Of a stretch of 59,036 bases of DNA, positions 47,550 through 57,246 are shown in pieces. This DNA is from Proteobacteria bacterium ST_bin11 (GTDB lineage Bacteria > Pseudomonadota > Gammaproteobacteria > Methylococcales > Methylomonadaceae): contig MSXO01000034.1 in assembly GCA_002083615.1 (NCBI GenBank), positions 1-59,036 on the forward strand, read 5' to 3'. The notes beneath the pieces are model-generated. The model saw nothing but the letters and a program-made list of their open reading frames with translations. It searched no databases and was not told where the DNA came from. The translations under genes and the position numbers were made by a program. The first letter of the stretch is position 1. Each line of letters starts with the position of its first letter.

Positions 47550-48914
47550 TTAGTTGGCTATCCCGTCGTTGCTAGCCGATTGGCCAAGTCCATACCAATC
47601 CAGGCGCCGCGTGGTAACCATCGCCAGAGCCAATAATGCGAACATCAGTAAAGACCCCAGCATTAGCGCGTTATCCTCTGATTCCAACAGGCCGTACAAA
47701 CTGCCAAACAAGCCGCCCAGTAAGGCGCCGGCAGTAAATCCGCGTTTTACGCTACGCAGGACCGCGCTGAGATAAAAGCCGATCAATCCCACGCAGGCGG
47801 CGCTGGCGATCAGATATGCCACTACAAAGTCCAGGTGTTCCGATAAGCTCAACAACAGCAGAAAAAACATTGCCAGCGCCAATCCGACCAATGCATATTG
47901 AGCCGGGTGAATAGCCAGGTTTTTCAGGATTTCGAACAGAAATATCGCCGTAAAGGTCAGGCAGACGAACAGAAAGCCGTATTTGCTGGCGCGATCAGAT
48001 AATGAATAGACATTGATGGGTTCCATCAAGCGTATTCCAAAACTGTCGTAGCAACTGATGGCTTGGCATTTATATAGACTTTCGGCGACATTCGATGCCA
48101 GTGCATCGACCGACCATAGCGCATGAAAACCGGCTGCGCCGACTTGCTGGGTTTGCGGATCGGGCAGAAACCGACCGTAAAAGCTCGGATGTTGCCAGGC
48201 GGAAGACAGTTCGACGCGGGTTTGTTTGCCGGCTGGAATAAAATCCAGCGATTCGATGCCGCGTATTTTTAGCGTAAACGCAAACGGCATACTGATCGGG
48301 CCAAACTCGACCGGCGGCGCATCCAAGGTCACGTGCATGCCGTTTGCTTGGTGCATCGGTAATTCAGCGCCTTGTTCGAATGCATACTGCTTGCCGCTCC
48401 ATTCCATGCCCGGCGCTTCCAATACACCGCGCATATCCGCCAGTACGACGCTGGCGTATGGCGTACCGAAACTGATCTGACCGTTATGTAGCGTCTTTGG
48501 GTTACCGTAACCGCCAGGCAATTTCATATCGCCCTTGATACTGACATTAAGCACGTAAGAGCGCACGTTGAACAGGCCGCGCTGCTTGGTTTCCGTGGCA
48601 AGCTCGCCGGTTATGTTCAAGTGCTCGGGTAGAAAATACAGCAAGCGATTATCGAGGCGTTCGATTTGTTCGCGCTGGGGTTGGCCGTCCTGTTTGGTTT
48701 CGATAATTTCGGTCCAGCGCTCAGTGTAAGGTACTACTAGTAAGGGGCCAAACAATTGCTGGGGGCCGGCGGAACTGGCGGCAATGTCGCTGACTGCCTG
48801 TTGTTGGCGCTGGGCGCGTTCGCCGACTAGATTTTTTATCATGCCGATAGGGATCAGCAGCACCAAAGTCAGACCAAACATAATGCTGATCTTTTGCCAG
48901 AGTTTTTTTTGCAT
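47550..48914 (-). CDS. creD: Inner-membrane protein CreD family
   Basis: A 454-residue protein with one N-terminal helix (SIMFGLTLVLLIPIGMI), a long periplasmic part, and a group of helices at the C-terminus (about 320-440, starting LFVCLTFTAIFLFEIL). It matches CreD, an inner-membrane protein controlled by CreBC in E. coli and linked to envelope stress and beta-lactamase regulation. The CreBC regulators are not in the window. I chose the ATG at 48914 (MQKKLWQK); the frame is open to 49025 but gives a cysteine/proline-rich leader that does not fit. Confidence 0.9.
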   Translation of the reverse strand: MQKKLWQKISIMFGLTLVLLIPIGMIKNLVGERAQRQQQAVSDIAASSAGPQQLFGPLLVVPYTERWTEIIETKQDGQPQREQIERLDNRLLYFLPEHLNITGELATETKQRGLFNVRSYVLNVSIKGDMKLPGGYGNPKTLHNGQISFGTPYASVVLADMRGVLEAPGMEWSGKQYAFEQGAELPMHQANGMHVTLDAPPVEFGPISMPFAFTLKIRGIESLDFIPAGKQTRVELSSAWQHPSFYGRFLPDPQTQQVGAAGFHALWSVDALASNVAESLYKCQAISCYDSFGIRLMEPINVYSLSDRASKYGFLFVCLTFTAIFLFEILKNLAIHPAQYALVGLALAMFFLLLLSLSEHLDFVVAYLIASAACVGLIGFYLSAVLRSVKRGFTAGALLGGLFGSLYGLLESEDNALMLGSLLMFALLALAMVTTRRLDWYGLGQSASNDGIAN

Positions 48915-49042
48915 CGCTTTTATTCCATGAAGTGAAAAGACGATGAACAGCATGCTCCGGCAAAGTGAGCAGATGATGTGGGGAATGTGAAGCGAGGGTG
49001 AAGTTGGCGGGACTGCGTTCGGCAAATGCCAGTAAAACCACA

Positions 49043-49078
49043 GCTAGGTTATAGCCGAGCTTTGAGCCATAACCTAGC
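49043..49078 (-). terminator. Terminator hairpin after the lipoprotein gene
   Basis: GCTAGGTTAT and ATAACCTAGC form a perfect 10-base stem 9 bases after the stop of the minus-strand lipoprotein gene. A loose T-rich stretch (GTGGTTTTAC) follows on the minus strand. Confidence 0.65.
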
Positions 49079-49087
49079 CTGAAGGAT

Positions 49088-50335
49088 TTAATCGATAGTT
49101 TCCACCCAATGACAACGCTCTTTAACGACGGGTGCGGTATGCTCGTTAGCGATGCCTTTGGCGATCAACGCAATCACTCTGTCATCGGTGTCATAGCCGA
49201 TATGTGCATCCATAGGATTCGCCAATTTACCCAAGCCGAAGGCGTCGTAGACCCTGGCGACGTTGATATTGATATTGGTGACATTGATGCAAAGCCGGGA
49301 GTCCAAATATTTATTTACAAAATCGTAGGGGATGGCGTAACTGAGTAAATCATTCGGGTCGCTGAATGCGATCACCGAGGTTTTGGCCATGATGCGTTCG
49401 TTATATTTGCTGCCGTCGCTATGACAATAGCTTTCTGCTTGGTTGGCAACTTCAGGCAATGTTCGCCCCAATTGCAGCATGGGCAATTGGTTGGACATCA
49501 TATAGATCGGTATTTCCTTGTTTTTTAGCACATTGGTTAATGCCGCATAATAGCTGGCTGTAGCGCCATTGCTTAATTTCGCGGCAATCTGCTGCAGACC
49601 GTCGATGGTAATGCGACTACCTAAACTGTGCGAAATAAAGGCGTAGCTGTCGTTATAAAACGGCGTGACGTTCTTGGTCGAGCACGTTTGTTTTACCTCA
49701 TCAGGTAGACTGTTCCAGTCACCATGGATCATCCAGCAGAAGGATTGGGAAAATGCCGACAGAATGTCTTCGCGTTTCTCTCCCAGATAAATAATGGGGT
49801 CGGGGCCGGTATCGTTGGAGAATTTTTTTAATAGATCGTTGACTTCAGCACGGCGAAACGACTGTTCGCCGGAGTTGTCGTAGGACAGCACTTCTTTTTC
49901 CTTAGCGCTGATCTCCGACCAAGTTAGCTCGTAAAACAACATTTCCTGTGATTTGCCAGCGTCCAAATAACGGTGGATACGCAAATTCCCCAACGGTCTA
50001 TCGAGGCCTTTCGCATCGGCCAAACTGATATTTTTGACATTTCTACTGGTAACCGTCAGATCCAGTTCCTTAGCTAATTTTTCCATGAATTGAGTCGAAT
50101 AACCCGGTAAGTGGTTACCAACGCCGTGCACCATAAGCAGCTTCATTTTGCGGTCATGCACCTCCAACTGCGGCTTGATGCCTTCGAATTTTTCACCTTT
50201 GATTTCGCAAATGCGGGTATCTTCCGCTTCCTGTTTTTCCAAAATGGCTTCGGTGATACCTTTGCCCAAACTGGCGCAACCGCTTAGGATCACGCTGATT
50301 ACGAGTGTCAGCAGCTTGATGTCGACTTTTTTCAT
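49088..50335 (-). CDS. Lipoprotein with alpha/beta-hydrolase-like fold
   Basis: A 415-residue predicted lipoprotein. The lipobox LSGC ends at C20. The mature part shows alpha/beta-hydrolase signs: LLMVHGVGNHLPGY (oxyanion-loop type HGVGNH) and SYAFISHSLGSRI, a nucleophile elbow whose usual first Gly is Ser. A candidate acid is in IAFSDPNDLL. I do not know the substrate and cannot assign a named family. It stands alone between creD and a small secreted protein in the same orientation. Confidence 0.72.
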   Translation of the reverse strand: MKKVDIKLLTLVISVILSGCASLGKGITEAILEKQEAEDTRICEIKGEKFEGIKPQLEVHDRKMKLLMVHGVGNHLPGYSTQFMEKLAKELDLTVTSRNVKNISLADAKGLDRPLGNLRIHRYLDAGKSQEMLFYELTWSEISAKEKEVLSYDNSGEQSFRRAEVNDLLKKFSNDTGPDPIIYLGEKREDILSAFSQSFCWMIHGDWNSLPDEVKQTCSTKNVTPFYNDSYAFISHSLGSRITIDGLQQIAAKLSNGATASYYAALTNVLKNKEIPIYMMSNQLPMLQLGRTLPEVANQAESYCHSDGSKYNERIMAKTSVIAFSDPNDLLSYAIPYDFVNKYLDSRLCINVTNININVARVYDAFGLGKLANPMDAHIGYDTDDRVIALIAKGIANEHTAPVVKERCHWVETID

Positions 50336-50375
50336 GTCTTGAAGTGAGTTTATTGCAAGGGAGGTGATTCAGAGT

Positions 50376-50402
50376 GCAGCCCGCGCATAGGGCGAGGGCT
50401 GC
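50376..50402 (-). terminator. Stem-loop between lipoprotein and small secreted gene
   Basis: GCAGCCC and GGGCTGC pair around a 13-base loop. No clear T-tract follows on the minus strand. It lies 134 bases after the end of the small secreted protein gene, in the 201-base gap before the lipoprotein gene. Confidence 0.4.
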
Positions 50403-50536
50403 TTGCTAATACCAAGCGATTTTATGATAAATCTTGCCGGTTCGGGGGACTTAATCGGCGCTCAAATTGAAAATCACGGGAAATATTGTGCTTTCAAGGG
50501 ATAAATCCAACTGCCGGTTAAACTAGCAGCGTTAGC

Positions 50537-50884
50537 TTAATCCTTATCCAGTTTTTTCTTGGCCGCCTCGGCTTCAGCGCCAATTTTTTCCACGCTATCG
50601 CGATATTTAGCCTGCGCCTGATTGGCGTGATCGGCAATTATGCTGTTATCGGTATTGGCTTCCTTGATCAAGCATTCGAAATACTCGCGCGATTTTTGTT
50701 GCCAGGCGTTTATCGCTGCAATGCTTTTATTGTAAGCATCGATATTGCCGCCATCAATCGTGGGCGCGTCGGGTACTAGGCCGCAGCCGCTGGGTTGCCA
50801 ACTGCCATTGTTTAGGCTGCCGGCATGCGCTGGGAGGGCAAAGCTGAGGGCCAGCAGGGCGGCAACGGTTAATGTGTATTTCAT
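50537..50884 (-). CDS. Small exported protein of unknown function
   Basis: A 115-residue protein with a clear signal peptide, cut after PAHA (about residue 21). The mature part has two cysteines (C34 and C69), a helical middle and a C-terminal stretch rich in Ala/Lys/Glu (EAEAAKKKLDKD), suggesting a coiled coil. I do not recognise a family. Similar short periplasmic proteins are common in methanotroph genomes. It is a single gene; the next gene upstream on the same strand codes for an HDOD protein. Confidence 0.68.
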   Translation of the reverse strand: MKYTLTVAALLALSFALPAHAGSLNNGSWQPSGCGLVPDAPTIDGGNIDAYNKSIAAINAWQQKSREYFECLIKEANTDNSIIADHANQAQAKYRDSVEKIGAEAEAAKKKLDKD

Positions 50885-51022
50885 GCGGCTAACTCCTTCA
50901 ATATCAAAAATCTAACACAACTAAAAGTCACGAACAGCCTTTTGGTCATTCGCTGAACCAGGGGCAGATTATTCCGCAAGTTGCTGGCGATGCCAATCTC
51001 GACAATAATCAGATTGAGGGTT

Positions 51023-51901
51023 TTAGCTCAACATTTGCCGAATATGCTCAATCTCGTCCTTGGCCTGATCGAGGATATTAATGCTTAAATCCGCGTCCAG
51101 GGTGCCTTTAGCCAATTTTTTATAGGCAGGCAAATCGTCCAGCTTGGGCATTTGCTTGATGTCTATCTTGCCGATGAAGCTATGTAACTGAGCGATCATG
51201 ACGATATCGCTGTAGTTGGCGGTTTCGCCGCTGTCGCGGTGCCAGTTTTCGGCGTGGATGATGACGTCTTCAAAATCGCTGGGGAAATCCCATTTACGCA
51301 CAATTTGCACACCTATCGGGCAGCGCAACTCACGTATCGCTTCGGCCAAATCGCCGGGATTAGCCAAAATTTCCGGTTGCCGGTCGGCATAAGCCAGAAT
51401 CGGCACCACGCCGATGTCGTGAATGAGACCGGCCAGCATCGCCCGATCAGGGTCGAAACCCGGCGTTTTGTGAGCAAACACTGCACTAATCGCGGCCACG
51501 TAACTGCTATGGGCCCAAAGATCTTGCATCTTGCGGCGGATCACCGGGGATTTGGCGATAAACACCGCTTTTAACGCAAACGCGGTAATGATGTCTTGTG
51601 CTGCCTTCAAGCCCAAGCGCGTTAGGGCCTCCGGGCAGCTTTCTATCTTGCGCCGCCCCCGGTAGAGCGGACTGTTGGAAATTTTAACCAAGCGCGCAGT
51701 AATGCTGGGGTCGATTTGCACCACTCTGGCGATTTTGTTGCTATTGGCACTGGGTTCGTTGATGGCGCGGCGGATTTTTACCGAAACATCGGGAATGGTC
51801 GGTAACGCCAAGGAATCGGATTGCATGTACTTGAAGCAATCTTGATACAGACGGTTTTTTGCCAGCTTGGCGGTCAAGGTTTGGGGAGGGGCCTCAGTCA
51901 T
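51023..51901 (-). CDS. HDOD domain protein
   Basis: A 292-residue HDOD protein, the second in this window. The pattern LPTIPDVSVKIRRAINEPS, IDPSITARLVKISNSPLY and AGLIHDIGVVP is typical; unlike the one at 34763 it keeps an HD pair (IHDIG), though the complete phosphodiesterase set is not evident. Role in signalling is known only in general terms. It is divergent from prmB, with 88 bases between the starts. Confidence 0.86.
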   Translation of the reverse strand: MTEAPPQTLTAKLAKNRLYQDCFKYMQSDSLALPTIPDVSVKIRRAINEPSANSNKIARVVQIDPSITARLVKISNSPLYRGRRKIESCPEALTRLGLKAAQDIITAFALKAVFIAKSPVIRRKMQDLWAHSSYVAAISAVFAHKTPGFDPDRAMLAGLIHDIGVVPILAYADRQPEILANPGDLAEAIRELRCPIGVQIVRKWDFPSDFEDVIIHAENWHRDSGETANYSDIVMIAQLHSFIGKIDIKQMPKLDDLPAYKKLAKGTLDADLSINILDQAKDEIEHIRQMLS

Positions 51902-51989
51902 TCACTTTGCTTTATTCGGGCAAGCGACGGGGGATTGGTTTAAAATCCGCTGCTGCATTTTTAAACGTATTTTTAAGTATAGACGCGCT

Positions 51990-52919
51990 ATGAATATAAC
52001 TGGTCCCGATGTTATCACAACCCTCAGCAGCATTAGAGACTATATTCGCTGGGCCGCCAGTCGCTTTGCTGAGCATCGGGTTTTTCTGGGGCATGGCACC
52101 GTCACGCCTTTGGATGAAGCCGCAGCTATTGTGTTGCATACCTTGCATCAGCCTTACGATTTGGATCACGGCTACTTGGATTCGCTGCTGACTCTGGCCG
52201 AGCGTCAAGCCGTATTGGACTTGATTGAACGGCGTATTATCGAGCGAAAACCGTCCGCCTACTTAACCCACGAAGCGATTTTTGCCGGCCTATCTTTTTA
52301 TGTCGATGAACGGGTCTTAGTGCCGCGCTCACCCATCGCCGAACTGATCGCCGAGCGTTTCGAGCCCTGGGTCGAGGAAACCCAGGTCTTCAATGTTTTG
52401 GATTTGTGTGCCGGTAGCGCCTGTATCGCTATCGCTTGCGCCTATGCCTTTCCGGATGCGCAAGTCGATGCGGTGGAACTGTCCGACGATGCTTTGGCAG
52501 TAGCTCGGATCAATGTGGAAAAGCATCAGTTGGAAGAGCAGGTCCAACTCTATCCCTCGGACTTGTTTAATGACTTACCGACTAAGCCCTACGACATCAT
52601 CGTCAGCAATCCGCCCTATGTCGCCATCGCCGAATGGGAAAGCCTGCCGCCCGAATTTCACGCCGAACCCGAAATGGGCTTTACTGGCGGGCTGCATGGC
52701 CTGGATCTGGTGTTGCGGATTTTGGTTGATGCCAAACGTTATCTGGCGGAGCAGGGCATATTAATAATCGAAGTAGGCAGCAGTGCAGAAACTTTGCAGG
52801 AAATGTTCCCCGACGTTCCGTTCCAATGGCTGGAATTCGAGCGCGGCGGCGATGGCGTGTTTCTGTTGACTGCCGCACAAGTCACGCTTTATCACTCACA
52901 CTTTGTCAGCGCTTTATAA
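51990..52919 (+). CDS. prmB: 50S ribosomal protein L3 N5-glutamine methyltransferase
   Basis: PrmB methylates a glutamine of ribosomal protein L3. The 309-residue product has an N-terminal helical domain (about 1-105), motif I VLDLCAGSACIAIA near residue 138, and the NPPY motif (IVSNPPYVA near residue 208) that positions the glutamine amide. The longer frame from 51867 includes the divergent promoter region, so I chose the ATG at 51990. It precedes aroC by 2 bases, a common pairing in gammaproteobacteria. Confidence 0.93.
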   Translation: MNITGPDVITTLSSIRDYIRWAASRFAEHRVFLGHGTVTPLDEAAAIVLHTLHQPYDLDHGYLDSLLTLAERQAVLDLIERRIIERKPSAYLTHEAIFAGLSFYVDERVLVPRSPIAELIAERFEPWVEETQVFNVLDLCAGSACIAIACAYAFPDAQVDAVELSDDALAVARINVEKHQLEEQVQLYPSDLFNDLPTKPYDIIVSNPPYVAIAEWESLPPEFHAEPEMGFTGGLHGLDLVLRILVDAKRYLAEQGILIIEVGSSAETLQEMFPDVPFQWLEFERGGDGVFLLTAAQVTLYHSHFVSAL

Positions 52920-52921
52920 AT

Positions 52922-54010
52922 ATGTCCGGAAACAGCATAGGAAAATTATTTACCGTCACCACTTTCGGCGAAAGTCACGGCCTAGCAATTGGCGCCATCG
53001 TTGATGGTTGTCCGCCCGGACTGGAGTTGACCGAAGCTGATATGCAGATTGATCTGGATAGACGCAAGCCCGGCACCTCACGGCATACTACTCAGCGCCG
53101 GGAAGCCGATGAAGTGAAAATTCTGTCTGGCGTGTTCGAGGGTAAAACCACCGGCTGCCCGATTGGCTTGATGATAGAAAACACCGATCAACGTTCCAAG
53201 GATTATTCAAAGATCGCCGACAGTTTTCGGCCCGGCCATGCCGATTACACCTATCAGCATAAATACGGTTTTCGGGATTATCGGGGTGGCGGCCGCTCTT
53301 CGGCGCGAGAAACCGCGATGCGGGTGGCTGCGGGTGCAATTGCGAAGAAATATCTATTCCAACAGCACGGCATCCTGGTGCGTGGCTACTTGTCGCAACT
53401 GGGTCCGATCAAAATCGACGAATTCGACTGGAACGAAATTCCCAATAATCCCTTCTTCTGTCCCGACGCCGGCAAAGTTGAAGACATGGAAAAATACATG
53501 GACGCCTTGCGTAAGGAAGGCGAGTCGATAGGCGCTAAGATTGAAGTGATCGCCAGCAATGTACCACCCGGCTTGGGCGAACCCATTTTTGACCGCCTGG
53601 ATGCGGAGCTGGCCTATGCCTTGATGAGCATCAATGCGGTAAAAGGCGTAGAAATTGGCGACGGCTTTGATTGTATCGACACCAAAGGCACGAAATTCCG
53701 CGATGAAATCACCCCGGACGGTTTTTTAAGCAACCATGCGGGCGGCATTTTGGGCGGGATTTCCAGCGGTCAAGACATCGTGGTGCGGATGGCGCTTAAA
53801 CCGACCTCTAGCTTGCGCTTGCCGGGTCGCAGTATCAATAGTAAGGGTGAGACAATTGAAGTGATAACCGAAGGCCGCCACGATCCTTGCGTTGGCATTC
53901 GCGCCACACCGATTGCCGAAGCGATGGTAGCTATCGTGTTGATGGATCATTTGTTACGGCATCGCGCGCAAAATCTGCATGTCAATTCAGGATTGCCGAT
54001 CCTGCGCTGA
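52922..54010 (+). CDS. aroC: Chorismate synthase
   Basis: AroC makes chorismate from 5-enolpyruvylshikimate-3-phosphate with reduced FMN. The 362-residue product has the N-terminal FGESHG, the RPGHADYTYQHKYG segment, GGGRSSARETAMRVAAG and the C-terminal RHDPCVGIRATPIAEAM, all hallmarks of the family. The ATG at 52922 gives the usual start MSGNSIGKLFTVTTFGESHG; the open frame upstream is within prmB. The stop abuts the next start (TGAATG). Confidence 0.97.
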   Translation: MSGNSIGKLFTVTTFGESHGLAIGAIVDGCPPGLELTEADMQIDLDRRKPGTSRHTTQRREADEVKILSGVFEGKTTGCPIGLMIENTDQRSKDYSKIADSFRPGHADYTYQHKYGFRDYRGGGRSSARETAMRVAAGAIAKKYLFQQHGILVRGYLSQLGPIKIDEFDWNEIPNNPFFCPDAGKVEDMEKYMDALRKEGESIGAKIEVIASNVPPGLGEPIFDRLDAELAYALMSINAVKGVEIGDGFDCIDTKGTKFRDEITPDGFLSNHAGGILGGISSGQDIVVRMALKPTSSLRLPGRSINSKGETIEVITEGRHDPCVGIRATPIAEAMVAIVLMDHLLRHRAQNLHVNSGLPILR

Positions 54011-55165
54011 ATGAGCGTACCTTACTGGCGCTTATCCGGCTTTTACTTCTGTTACTTCGCGACGCTAGGCGCATTCCTGCCGTTTTGGAGTTTATACCTA
54101 AAGCAAGTCGGCTTCGCCGCTACCGAAATCGGCGAGCTGACTGCGTTTTTGGTAGCGACCAAGATCATCGCACCAAACTACTGGGGTTGGTTGGCCGACA
54201 AAACCGGGCGTAACTTACGCCTGATTCGTCTCACCTCACTGCTGTCGGCGTTGTGTTTCGCCGGGTTTCTGTACCGTAGCGATTACCTGTGGTTTGCTGC
54301 GGTGACGGTGGTTTTCAGCTTTTTTTGGAACGCCACTTTACCGCAGTTTGAAGCCGCGACCTTGTTTCATCTGCAAGCCGAGCCCCAGCGTTATAGCCAG
54401 ATCAGGTTATGGGGGTCTATTGGGTTTATTGCAGCGGTCTTGGGCATAGGTCGCTTTCTCGATCACTTTAGCATCGTCTACTTACCCTGGATCATCGGCA
54501 GTTTGATGCTATTGAATTGGCTTACGGCGCTGATCACGCCGGAAGCGCGACCGCGTCTCACGCACAGCGACGCTAAGGGCATCTGGCAAATTCTACTAAA
54601 ACCGGAGTTGTTAGCGTTTTTGCTGGTCTATATGCTGTTGCAAATCGCGCATGGCCCTTATTACGTATTTTATTCGGTTTACTTGCAACAACACGGCTAT
54701 TCAGCGACCGAAACCGGCTTGTTATGGGCTAGCGGCGTGGCCGCGGAAGTGTTGTTGTTCATGGCGATGCACCGCTTGTTGAAATGGTTTAAGCCGCGCA
54801 GCCTGCTGCTGCTCGCGGTATTGCTGAGTGTGTTGCGCTGGTTGTTAATCGCTGACGGGGTGGAGTCGTTGGCCTTGACGATAAGCGCGCAAATTCTGCA
54901 TGCGGCTACCTTCGGCGTTGCTCATGTGGTGGCGATGCACTTGTTGTATCACTATTTCGGCGAACGCCATCAAAGCAAAGGTCAGGCGCTGTATAGCAGT
55001 ATCAGTTTTGGGATGGGCGGGATGATAGGCAGCCTTTACAGCGGCTATTTCTGGGATATGCTGGGTGGAAGGCTGGTTTATATCATTGCGGCCTTGGTGT
55101 GTTGCGTGGCCTTACTGATTGCCTATATCGGTGTCGCCCGGGAATCTCGCCCCGGATTGGGTTAA
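54011..55165 (+). CDS. MFS_1-like major facilitator transporter
   Basis: A 384-residue transporter with about twelve helices (two sets of six). It matches the MFS_1_like group with HcaT/3-phenylpropionate-like proteins (FYFCYFATLGAFLPFWSLYL and NYWGWLADKTGRN). The substrate is unknown. It begins immediately after aroC with no gap, and ends 34 bases before exbB, so it may share transcription with both. No aromatic degradation genes are near, so the name HcaT should not be used. Confidence 0.85.
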   Translation: MSVPYWRLSGFYFCYFATLGAFLPFWSLYLKQVGFAATEIGELTAFLVATKIIAPNYWGWLADKTGRNLRLIRLTSLLSALCFAGFLYRSDYLWFAAVTVVFSFFWNATLPQFEAATLFHLQAEPQRYSQIRLWGSIGFIAAVLGIGRFLDHFSIVYLPWIIGSLMLLNWLTALITPEARPRLTHSDAKGIWQILLKPELLAFLLVYMLLQIAHGPYYVFYSVYLQQHGYSATETGLLWASGVAAEVLLFMAMHRLLKWFKPRSLLLLAVLLSVLRWLLIADGVESLALTISAQILHAATFGVAHVVAMHLLYHYFGERHQSKGQALYSSISFGMGGMIGSLYSGYFWDMLGGRLVYIIAALVCCVALLIAYIGVARESRPGLG

Positions 55166-55199
55166 AATTGGCCAGTTTAATGAAAGAGGGATAAACAAC

Positions 55200-55814
55200 G
55201 TGTTTGAAGTAATCAAAAACGGCGGCTGGATGATGGCGCCGATCATCTTGTGTTCCATCGTAGCGATGGCCATCATTGGCGAACGCTTTTGGTCTTTGCA
55301 GCGTAAGCGGATTATTCCCGTCGATTTGGTGCCGTATATCTGGCAATTGCATCGAGACAAGAAACTCGACGAACCGACCATCAGGCGCATCAAGCTGAGT
55401 TCACCACTAGGACGGATTCTCGCGGCGGGTCTGCTGAATCGTAAGCATGGCCGGGAAATAATGAAATCCAGTATCGAAGAAGTCGGTCGTCAGGTGACCC
55501 ACGAATTGGAACGCTACCTGAACGCGCTAGGGAGTATCGCTTCGATTACCCCTTTATTGGGCTTACTGGGTACAGTGGACGGCATCATTCGGGTGTTTTC
55601 GGATATAGCGCTCAGCGGCATGGGCGATCCAGCCGTTTTGAGCGGCGGTATTTCTGAAGCCTTGGTTTGCACTGCGTCCGGATTGGCCGTGGCGATTCCC
55701 AGTCTATTTTTTCACCGCTATTTCGAACGGCTGGTCGATGATCATGTGGTGCGCATGGAAGAAGAGTCGCTGCGGCTGATAGACATTATGCAAGGCGCAC
55801 GCGAGGAGTTTTAA
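55200..55814 (+). CDS. exbB: MotA/TolQ/ExbB proton channel family protein
   Basis: A 204-residue inner-membrane protein with three helices (about 10-30, 110-130, 150-175). The pattern ITPLLGLLGTVDGIIRVF and GGISEALVCTASGLAVAIP is the channel signature. With ExbD it uses the proton gradient to drive TonB or TolA-like energy coupling. I chose the GTG at 55200, with GAGGG about ten bases upstream; the frame is open to 55119 inside the MFS gene. The pair next to lpxK is typical of many gammaproteobacteria. No tonB or TolA lies here. Confidence 0.9.
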   Translation: MFEVIKNGGWMMAPIILCSIVAMAIIGERFWSLQRKRIIPVDLVPYIWQLHRDKKLDEPTIRRIKLSSPLGRILAAGLLNRKHGREIMKSSIEEVGRQVTHELERYLNALGSIASITPLLGLLGTVDGIIRVFSDIALSGMGDPAVLSGGISEALVCTASGLAVAIPSLFFHRYFERLVDDHVVRMEEESLRLIDIMQGAREEF

Positions 55815-56248
55815 TGCAATTTCGCCGCAGACGCCGCACGCAGGTCGATATCGGTTTAATTCCGATGATAGACGTATTATTGGTTTTACTGTTTTTCTTC
55901 ATGGTGGCCACCACTTTTCGCCATCATTCCGAATTAAAAATCAACCTGCCGGAAGCCCAAGGCAGCGACGCCACTGAGCAGGGTAAGAGCATCAATTTAT
56001 ACGTCGATGTGAAAGGCACCTATGCCTTGGCCGGTGACGACAATCAATTCCATGAGTTGGTCAATCAAAACTTGGAGGGTTTGAAGGCGGCTTTGGCGAA
56101 AACGGCCGGCGAGTCCAGACTGTTGCCCCTTGTTATCAGTGCCGACGGCAAAGCCCCGCATCAAGCGGTAGTCAGCGCTTTAGATGTTGCGAATCAATTG
56201 GGCTTTCACCATATTACGTTTGCTATCAACAACCCGGAAAAGCCATGA
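55814..56248 (+). CDS. exbD: ExbD/TolR family protein
   Basis: A 144-residue biopolymer transporter. After a basic N-terminus (RRRRRTQVDIGLIPMIDVLLVLLFF) the single helix carries the conserved Asp in PMIDVLLV, followed by a periplasmic domain. It forms the peptidoglycan-side partner of ExbB. The start overlaps the exbB stop (TAATG) and the end overlaps lpxK by 4 bases (ATGA), so expression of the three is coupled. Confidence 0.92.
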   Translation: MQFRRRRRTQVDIGLIPMIDVLLVLLFFFMVATTFRHHSELKINLPEAQGSDATEQGKSINLYVDVKGTYALAGDDNQFHELVNQNLEGLKAALAKTAGESRLLPLVISADGKAPHQAVVSALDVANQLGFHHITFAINNPEKP

Positions 56249-57246
56249 ATAAGAAATTAATTAAATGGTTTGAGGACGCCTGGTATAAAGAGATGTATAT
56301 CTCCGCTTGGTTGATGCCATGGTCCATGCTCTACGTCGATGCGGTCCGCTTCCGGCGCTTTTTGTATCGCATAGGCGTACTGAAAAAGACCAAATTGCCA
56401 GTACCCGTGATTATCGTCGGCAACATTACGGTGGGCGGTACCGGCAAGACGCCGTTGGTGATTTGGATGGTCGAGTTTTTGAAACAACAGGGCTACAAAC
56501 CGGGCGTAATCAGTCGCGGTTATGCCGGCGCAGCCAGCACCAGCCCACAAGCCGTCAGCCCAGATAGCGACACGGCCCAAGTCGGTGACGAAGCGGTGTT
56601 GTTAGCCAAACGTTGCGCTTGCCCAGTCGTTGTGGGAGTCGAGCGGGTTGCGGCGGGTCGGCAATTGCTGTCTAGCAACGCTTGCGACGTACTGATTTCC
56701 GACGACGGTTTGCAACATTATGCGCTGGAGCGAGATATCGAAATTGTGGTGATAGACGGTCAGCGCCGCTTCGGTAACGGCTATTGCCTGCCGGTTGGCC
56801 CGTTGCGCGAGCCGCAGGAGCGCGTCAAACACGTCGATTTAGTGGTCGTCAATGGCCCGGAAGAATTGCTGGAAGGCGAATTGCTGATGCACTGCAAAGG
56901 CCAGCAACTAATCAATTTGCAAACCGGCGAACGAAAACCGCTTAATGAATTCAAGGGGGTGGCTTGTCACGCCGTCGCTGCGATAGGCAACCCGGCCCGC
57001 TTTTTTTCACAATTGGCCGCCGCCGGTTTGAATTGCCAAACCCACGCTTTACCCGATCATCACCCGCTGACTGCCAACGATCTGCAATTTAAAGAACCGC
57101 GCCCGGTGCTAATGACCGAAAAAGATGCGGTGAAATGCACCCGCTTCGCGAGTGACCACTACTGGTACTTACCCATTGATGCCGAATTGCCCGAGGCATT
57201 TTCCCAACAACTCTTAAAACTACTCAAAGACAAAGCTCATGGATAA
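56245..57246 (+). CDS. lpxK: Tetraacyldisaccharide 4'-kinase
   Basis: LpxK phosphorylates the 4' position of tetraacyldisaccharide-1-phosphate in lipid A synthesis at the inner membrane. The 333-residue product has an N-terminal membrane-associated helix, the P-loop VGGTGKTPLV near residue 65, and the downstream SDDGLQHYAL and KDAVKC motifs. It overlaps exbD by 4 bases and ycaR by 8 bases. Length matches the family. Confidence 0.95.
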   Translation: MNKKLIKWFEDAWYKEMYISAWLMPWSMLYVDAVRFRRFLYRIGVLKKTKLPVPVIIVGNITVGGTGKTPLVIWMVEFLKQQGYKPGVISRGYAGAASTSPQAVSPDSDTAQVGDEAVLLAKRCACPVVVGVERVAAGRQLLSSNACDVLISDDGLQHYALERDIEIVVIDGQRRFGNGYCLPVGPLREPQERVKHVDLVVVNGPEELLEGELLMHCKGQQLINLQTGERKPLNEFKGVACHAVAAIGNPARFFSQLAAAGLNCQTHALPDHHPLTANDLQFKEPRPVLMTEKDAVKCTRFASDHYWYLPIDAELPEAFSQQLLKLLKDKAHG

